DNA of 64,000 nt. It comes from Acidobacteriota bacterium (GTDB lineage Bacteria; Acidobacteriota; Blastocatellia; Pyrinomonadales; Pyrinomonadaceae). Each line of letters starts with the position of its first letter. The first letter of the stretch is position 1. The notes beneath the pieces are model-generated. The model was not told where the DNA came from. It did no database searches and saw only the letters and a program-made list of their open reading frames with translations. The stretch is from assembly GCA_016700075.1 (NCBI GenBank), contig CP065000.1:2046001-2110000 (forward strand), given 5' to 3'. The position numbers were made by a program, and so were the translations under genes. Below, piece by piece: positions 60,601-64,000 of this stretch.

Positions 60601-61262
60601 GCCTCTTCGCATTTACCAACTTGAACACAGGCGGCGGCTACAGCGTCGCACCCAATCAGCACGGGTATCTGTTCGATATTTCATCGGCCGGCTTTGACGA
60701 TATTTCCGGCGAGAACACGGTCGTTTTCCGGGGCCTGGCGGCTCAATTCACGGTAAGCGGCAGCGTTAGAATGGGTGACGGAACGCCGCTCGCCGGGGTT
60801 GAGGTGACGATGTCCGGCGATGGCGAGCAGACAACAACGACGGATCCCAACGGTGAATATTCATTTGCCAACGCTGCGGCGAACAGTTCTTTCGAGATCA
60901 CTGCACGTACAGCGGGCGGCACTCCGACTCCGGTGTCGATATTCGTCGCCCGGATCTCGAGCGATCTGATCGGTCAGGATTTCGTTCTCTTTTCGCCGAC
61001 GGCGGCGAGCGTGTCTATCGGCGGCAGGGTCTTCGCTCCCGACGGGCGAGCTTTACGAAACGCGACGATCACAGCGACCGCTCCGGACGGCACGGTACGA
61101 ACAGCCGTTACTGGCTCGTTCGGATATTTCAGGATCGAAGGGCTTGCCGCGGGATCGAATTACGCCGTGACGGTCAGCTCGCGAGCGTTCATTTTCGATA
61201 GCGTTTTCGTTTACGCGGACAGCGACCGCGACGATCTTGTTTTTAACGGAAGACCTCGCTAA
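54657..61262 (+). CDS. Giant secreted beta-rich surface protein, cassette 2
   Basis: 2,201 residues, paralogue of the cassette 1 giant. Signal or anchor helix (HVIAIFVMLAGIAGSAMIL), then IWDGGGSTNNWSEAANWCSD, a Gly/Ser/Thr repeat passenger (about 50-725, many SLSGGTFxxxSG units), Ig-like domains (about 811-1018, RLVFSVQPSNGSAGQA and QLVYDQQPTNVYPG), a beta-helix (about 1020-1390, GSGSLRSAVGSANATPGHQ), regulatory-like domains (1397-1560), a PD40 propeller (about 1561-1830) and a C-terminal triple of regulatory-like domains. The passenger repeats differ from giant 1, the C-terminus is more alike. No barrel or sortase signal is seen. Confidence 0.85.
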   Translation: MRKKIHVIAIFVMLAGIAGSAMILRVTIQPSSAAGSGMINITCPGSERIWDGGGSTNNWSEAANWCSDQLPISGSVVQFDGTSSKDALVDSNVSVTTLKILPAYSGTLSVADLNSIAAGNIEQASGSVSIGTGSLSVAGSYTMTGGSFNGGSGSLTTGFISPSGGTFDVGGAVHNAANIVMGGGHIVFTSGTMTITGSFFRSAGTGDFDNGTIIAAGGLNQSLDGIYGSVNNLTVNKPDSLGISSVGTVAVLGTLSLIDGIYGGSGTLEARGPVVIESTFGNSTGGGGGTIALRNGAGPRTVTLPAGSKLPALVIDDPQVSVNTDGPGTVNLDDVTLSAGTVEIGNTDLIFGYTTAVSGSQYIQTGGTFNITTGNVVWNTAGNFSLSNGTFNAGSGTVALGGGQFSLSGGTFTPSTGSNTFGLSLNTSFNQSGGLFASGAGSVDVNGAFNLSGGTFNAPSGNMSVGFNFDHTAGTFNHNEGTLIFDSSHPAFGHNLPGNPGTGQFHNLVFALTTENASLTLGGDTWVASGDITVSNGQIGFGILRPEGNFTVESGADGGNAEVRFSGTAAQAFQNNGGVNPTGTFSVDKPTGTVTAASDMLLGTSQALNIVSGALYLADGSDLRSGNLTIGTSGRLVNDSSTTITLGGNVSNSGRIDLQGGGADCPGDDLILIRSSVSGTQRQWNGSGAFRLVDTDIQDMAGSAAITAFSSTNSGNVGANWTFDGGCPASLSISPETVSLYRNQTQTFTAGGGFAPRTFSFVQNNSGGSINSSNGLYTAGNTMNVTDTIRVTDAFGSTADATVNVIPGPPTRLVFSVQPSNGSAGQAISPAIQVAVQDNNGNTIPNATNAVTLNLLDNPGGSTLSGTITRNAVNGIATFNDISLNKVGNGYTFTAGSNGLSGALSEAFNIAAGAPAQLVYDQQPTNVYPGTTIQPSVRVAVLDAFGNLASNATIPVTITIETNPNGGTLVNGGPQNTINGYATFSCRIEGALNFGSGYTLMATSPGLPTATSQSFDVLSPFIVVNTNNSGSGSLRSAVGSANATPGHQIISFNIPGAPPYTINYVGVGDPITITDSVTIDGTTQPSYPGSPVIEINGSQYTAINATALVSQSPNNTIKGLAFTGFSSTALRIASSNNIIIGNYFGLSPLGISAGNHTGISVGSSGNLIGGSDPMDRNVITGNNVGISFFSGNQNNIVKGNLIGTAPDGIAPMPNLVGIWMTSGQNNIIGGTSFGDGNKIAFNTQDGIRINAASARVNGNSIHSNNGPGIDLQPLGVNGNDNCDADTGPNGKQNFPVISSVNLVGGGAQIEASLNSTPNQTFTIDYYANPVADPAGYGEGKTWIGSQSVTTGSNCSTGTFTFNAPSVPADTTNITATATDSEGRTSEFSQARGALISIAGTVRKGSNDPVSGVAVQLRNTISSPIIRTAVTDSAGRFVLTGLNPGSDYFVSMTKANHTFSPPTRTYTALTTAVDDNYTANVNYLTISGKVSTNGVGVSGVTVTLSGTASRTATTDSAGNYAFSNLLAGIYTVTPSRTGFTFTPGSSTQAVSNNTTFNFAAANQITGKILHSNGGELRTMNADGSGVVTLATNGSPNNISHSDLSRDGSKVAFVDQADGVFTMNYDGSGKTKIRTLPDGIFIQGLKWSPDKSRLGTTCQQASIKVCALNSSSGTLTQYSGPTPEVFYNWSGNNSLLLRRFASGGDQLYRLDLANNNRQLLVNRGVYDAEESSDASLLAFRDASGIWKANIDGSGQQQTPNLSGTGQFRLSPTGLRILSTEYTSGFVMRSYDLSTGTGQFEHGPGGHRSWANYYSQPVIAGTGVNAAVGNVSIQFGGIPFTTDGSSEVSFDAIAPESLGDAPSGYRFTQTGYELDITGTFTPPATVCITIPAERYGASAQFQRLRLLHFTGGSFVDITSLPNNEAVRTICGDASSLGGFAVAELIDPAMPSIAGQVVDENGEPIADHLVVLKGDDERMTRTDHEGLFAFTNLNTGGGYSVAPNQHGYLFDISSAGFDDISGENTVVFRGLAAQFTVSGSVRMGDGTPLAGVEVTMSGDGEQTTTTDPNGEYSFANAAANSSFEITARTAGGTPTPVSIFVARISSDLIGQDFVLFSPTAASVSIGGRVFAPDGRALRNATITATAPDGTVRTAVTGSFGYFRIEGLAAGSNYAVTVSSRAFIFDSVFVYADSDRDDLVFNGRPR

Positions 61263-61280
61263 AGGACCGTGGCGTGAGGG

Positions 61281-62330
61281 CTATGCGTCCTGCCGTTCTA
61301 CGCCGTCGATCTCGAGCGCAAGATCGGCGCCGTAAGCCTTGGCAGGCGTTTGAAATCCGGGCGTGAAATTGCCGGCGAGTATCTTTTCGGTGATCAGCAG
61401 AGCAGATAGTGCGGTCATAGTGTAGCCTTCGGGACACTGCAGGCGTGCTTCCACACGATTGCCGTCTTCGTCCGAAGCCTCGCCCCAAAGCAGCGTTTTC
61501 CCGCGTGCACGCTCTTCGTCCGAAGGGCCGCCCGGCGGTATGCGCGACTGCAGATATTTCTGGACTGGCCGAGTTTCCAGCAGCGGACCGAGATAGCGGC
61601 TGAGTTTCATGGCCTTTAATGCTGACGGCGGCGCGACGGTGTAAACCTCGATATTGGGAATACCGGTCGAATAATATGCTGTCGCCACGTCGCCCCACGG
61701 AATGGTTACGCCGGTCTTCACCTCGCCGTTTCCGAAATCGATCGAGCGCGTCCGCCATGCCGCGGGAACGGGCGTGATCTTTCCGTCTCTGCGAACGGCT
61801 CCGCCTTTGCCGGCGTTCATTGTCATGGTTGCCTGCGTACCGTGCGACAGGCGGCCCTTACCATAAAACGCGAGTGTCAAATTCGTCGCGGTCGGCAATC
61901 GATCCTTCAGGTGACGTGCCAGACAATCCGAAGGTACAACATCAAAACCGACGCCCGGCATCACCATAATGCCGCCATCTTTTGCTTTTTGGTCTGCGGC
62001 GGCACATGCCTCGAAAACGGCGATCTCGCCCGTAATGTCGGTGTAGTGTGTCTTTGTCCTGAGGCAAGCTTCGCCCATTTGCCTCGAGGTTAGCGAAAAA
62101 GGCCCTGCGCAATGGATGACCGTAGCGACCTCATTCAACGCCGCGTCGAGCTTCTCCGTTTCATCGAGTGAAAAGATGCGAGATTCGAGCCCGTGCTTTT
62201 TTGCCAAGGCCTCGATCGCTGCCTCATTCCGGCCGGCAATGATCGGCCGCATCCCGCTTTTCACCGCATACCGCGTGATCAGCTCGCCTGTGTAGCCATT
62301 CGCTCCGTATATCAGAAAGTCATCGTTCAT
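61281..62330 (-). CDS. Saccharopine-dehydrogenase-like oxidoreductase
   Basis: 349 residues from the ATG at 62330 (MNDDFLIYGANGYTG); a longer frame to 62369 is hydrophobic and probably not used. The Rossmann motif GANGYTGELITRY, then PIIAGRNEAAIEALAKKHGL, VATVIHCAGPFSLTSRQMGE, HYTDITGEIAVFEACAAADQ and GVGFDVVPSDCLARHL fit the trans-acting enoyl reductase / saccharopine dehydrogenase family used in lipid biosynthesis. Substrate unknown. The preceding gene aat is on the same strand. Confidence 0.85.
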   Translation of the reverse strand: MNDDFLIYGANGYTGELITRYAVKSGMRPIIAGRNEAAIEALAKKHGLESRIFSLDETEKLDAALNEVATVIHCAGPFSLTSRQMGEACLRTKTHYTDITGEIAVFEACAAADQKAKDGGIMVMPGVGFDVVPSDCLARHLKDRLPTATNLTLAFYGKGRLSHGTQATMTMNAGKGGAVRRDGKITPVPAAWRTRSIDFGNGEVKTGVTIPWGDVATAYYSTGIPNIEVYTVAPPSALKAMKLSRYLGPLLETRPVQKYLQSRIPPGGPSDEERARGKTLLWGEASDEDGNRVEARLQCPEGYTMTALSALLITEKILAGNFTPGFQTPAKAYGADLALEIDGVERQDA

Positions 62331-62369
62331 TAGTGCCAACAGGATAAACAGGATACGCAGGATAAGCAA

Positions 62370-63077
62370 TCAGGTAGGCCGTTGTTCATCTTGTTCTAAA
62401 AAGTGGCCGCCGGATGATCTTGAATCTTCGAGCTTCTGCAGAAACTCTCGGCGACTAACCTCCTTTGCACCCAGAGCCTCCATATGCGGGGTCATTACTT
62501 GGACGTCAAGCCAAGTTGCGCCGAGGCCGGCGAGGTGATCGATGAGGAAAAGGAGAGCGAGTTTTGATGCGAACGGCTTTTTGTAGAACATCGATTCGCC
62601 TGTGAAAACACCGCCTGCGTCAACGCCGTAGAGCCCGCCGGCGAGGCTGCCGTCCGCGTCCCACGCCTCGACGCTATGCGCGTAGCCGAGTGTGTTCAGC
62701 TCTGTATAGCGTTCGATGAATTCGGGCGTTATCCAAGTGCCTGCTTGGCCGCTGCGCCGGCTACGAGAACACTCGGTTATCACGTCGCGAAAGGCCCTAT
62801 TGATGGTAAATTTGAACGGTGCTTTGCGGCGTTCGCGTGCGAGGCTTCGTTGAATTCGCAAGTCAGAAAATTCGAGGATCGCTCTCTTTGCAGGGCAGAA
62901 CCACGGCAGCGGCACGCCCTCCATAGGCCATGGAAAAATGCCTTTCGAATAGGCCTTGATCAGATTCTCGACCGTGGGCTCGACGCCGAAAGCTATAACG
63001 TCCTCTGCCGAGAAAAAGTATCCGTCGTGGAGTACCCATTCGGGAAAATCATACCTTTGCGGATCGGGAAACGTCAC
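62370..63077 (-). CDS. aat: Leucyl/phenylalanyl-tRNA-protein transferase
   Basis: 235 residues. KAYSKGIFPWPMEGVPLPWFC, KRAILEFSDLRIQRSLARER, TWITPEFIERYTELNTLGYA, HSVEAWDADGSLAGGLYGVD, GGVFTGESMFYKKPFASKLA, and WLDVQVMTPHMEALGAKEVS are the conserved blocks of Aat, which adds Leu or Phe to N-terminal Lys/Arg for N-degron proteolysis by ClpS/ClpAP. Full length for the family. Confidence 0.95.
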   Translation of the reverse strand: MTFPDPQRYDFPEWVLHDGYFFSAEDVIAFGVEPTVENLIKAYSKGIFPWPMEGVPLPWFCPAKRAILEFSDLRIQRSLARERRKAPFKFTINRAFRDVITECSRSRRSGQAGTWITPEFIERYTELNTLGYAHSVEAWDADGSLAGGLYGVDAGGVFTGESMFYKKPFASKLALLFLIDHLAGLGATWLDVQVMTPHMEALGAKEVSRREFLQKLEDSRSSGGHFLEQDEQRPT

Positions 63078-63443
63078 AGCGGTATTTTACAGCAGAAGTG
63101 CTTTCTGCAGAGTTGGGTCAACGGAAAAGGGATGCAGGCAAACAACGCGGCGTCCAACGCTTTCTGTACAAAATTCTGAACTTAATCCAAATTTATCTGC
63201 AAACCCCTTACTGCCGGAAAAGCCGCCAAAGCGTTTACTGTCTATTAATAAACCACTTACGCCGATGAATGCGCCAGGGAACGCGTTTTGCCTTAAAAAA
63301 GTCAGATTCATTCTTATACATCCGTATTTCCGAATTTTATTGGTTTTTTTGCGGTAGGTCAGCGCACTTATACGTTGTATTGCTGTCCCATATTACTCGA
63401 AGAAAAAACACGAGGCAGAGATGCCTCACTCAGGAGGAAATTC
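63078..63443. promoter_or_regulatory. Long intergenic region with 5' hairpin before TonB-dependent receptor gene
   Basis: 366 bp between aat and the receptor gene. A minus-strand frame of 74 codons here (63,087-63,311) is not convincing. A GAGGCA-GAGA-TGCCTC hairpin at 63,412-63,427 stands eight bases before the AGGAGG ribosome site, and may affect translation. No other structure was seen. Confidence 0.5.
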
Positions 63444-64000
63444 ATGAAGATAGACTTTAAGGCTTTGGTCATCTCTGTGGCCATTTTAGCCTTTGCCAGC
63501 CTTACCGCATTGGGCCAAGCCGGTTCGATCGCCGGTATGGTAACCGACAATAATGGCGCTATCATCCCCAATGCCTCGGTGGAGGTAAGGGGTGCCGGCG
63601 GCCAAACGTTCACCGTGGTGACGAACGATAACGGCGTTTATCGCGTTCCGGCGGTTGCGACCGGTACCTACACGGTGTCGGTCACTTTGAGCGGATTTAG
63701 GCGATCCGTCGTCAACAATGTCAAGGTCGACATCGGTACGCCGTCAACCGTGAACATCGTTCTGCAGGCCGGAGACATCAGCGAGATCGTTGAGGTCTCG
63801 TCCGGCGGCGAGGTCTTACAGACCGAGACCGCGACGGTCGGAAACACCATTTCAGGCCGACAGATCAACCAGACGCCGATCGCCTCGCGTGACGCTCTCG
63901 ATCTGATCCTGCGTCTGCCGGGCGTTTCGTCAGTAGGAGCTCCGCGACAATCGTCGATCAACGGACTTCCCAAAGGCTCGCTCCAGCTCACGCTCGACGG
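63444..64000 (+). CDS. TonB-dependent receptor with regulatory-like plug (Oar-like), partial
   Basis: First 185 residues of a gene that runs off the window, starting after AGGAGG. Signal peptide (FKALVISVAILAFASLTALG), then a carboxypeptidase-regulatory-like domain (SIAGMVTDNNGAIIPNASVE, NGVYRVPAVATGTYTVSVTL) and the start of a plug domain (LDLILRLPGVSSVGAPRQ, SSINGLPKGSLQLTLDG). This is the Oar-like TonB-dependent transporter type that is abundant in Acidobacteriota. Ligand unknown. Confidence 0.85.
   Translation, partial: MKIDFKALVISVAILAFASLTALGQAGSIAGMVTDNNGAIIPNASVEVRGAGGQTFTVVTNDNGVYRVPAVATGTYTVSVTLSGFRRSVVNNVKVDIGTPSTVNIVLQAGDISEIVEVSSGGEVLQTETATVGNTISGRQINQTPIASRDALDLILRLPGVSSVGAPRQSSINGLPKGSLQLTLD

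Noticed and set aside
61243..61758. 171-codon frame at the end of the second giant gene
   Set aside because: Shadow of the oxidoreductase gene in another phase; Arg-rich and without homology features.
63087..63311. 74-codon minus-strand gene upstream of aat
   Set aside because: No ribosome site, atypical composition, antisense to the receptor leader region, no recognised pattern.

Overview
The window joins most of a Mu-like (transposable) prophage, positions 1 to about 37,028, to host chromosome, about 37,029 to 64,000. The host looks like an Acidobacteriota bacterium, most likely Blastocatellia/Pyrinomonadales. The basis is the combination of membrane-anchored winged-helix/TPR regulators, very large secreted beta-rich proteins ending in carboxypeptidase-regulatory-like repeats, and an Oar-like TonB-dependent receptor, at moderately high GC. 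This assignment is inference; there is no rRNA in the window.

Prophage layout. A lysogeny switch near 21 kb sends transcription both ways. On the minus strand (21 kb down to 1) come a Ner-like and a CII-like regulator, small early genes, the MuA-like DDE transposase, the MuB-like ATPase, a GemA-like protein and several small cysteine-pair proteins including a Com homologue. Then follow the protease/scaffold, decoration protein, major capsid, DUF1320, DUF1834, gpG-like, tail sheath, tail tube, tail chaperone (with a probable recoding site), tape measure, and the start of the baseplate hub (CIS-tube-like and LysM). The left prophage end lies beyond position 1. On the plus strand (21 to 37 kb) come a CI-like repressor, a stand-alone UmuD-like self-cleaving protease, a methyltransferase-nuclease fusion beside a second putative nuclease, a retropepsin/SEC-C pair, and a Dam-like methylase. 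After these the late arm holds a first Acb2/Tad1-type anti-defence protein, M15 endolysin, holin-like proteins, small and large terminase, a second Acb2/Tad1-type protein, a third methyltransferase, the portal, and a gpF-like head protein carrying an ADP-ribosyltransferase domain. Six copies of a 13-bp repeat at 36.8-37.02 kb mark the probable right end, where transposase would bind.

The late genes, contiguous in Mu, are here split into two divergent arms. Each arm begins with the same leader element: a conserved TTAGAGGCTCTG block followed by a terminator-like hairpin with compensatory base changes. This suggests shared control of both arms. The portal-gpF junction carries a textbook A_AAA_AAG slippery site inside an A11 run, and open coding sequence continues through it in the -1 frame.

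Host part. Two paralogous cassettes, each with a minus-strand winged-helix/TM/TPR regulator divergent from a small gene plus a >2,200-residue surface protein, flank a core block. The block holds tRNA-Ser(UGA), two TlpA-like thioredoxin-fold lipoprotein/periplasmic proteins, recF and gyrB. After the second cassette come a saccharopine-dehydrogenase-like oxidoreductase, aat, and the start of a TonB-dependent receptor gene.

Most likely novelty: the phage counter-defence set (two cyclic-nucleotide-sponge-like proteins, three DNA methyltransferases, two nuclease-like proteins, a virion ADP-ribosyltransferase), the paired late leaders, and the portal-gpF frameshift.
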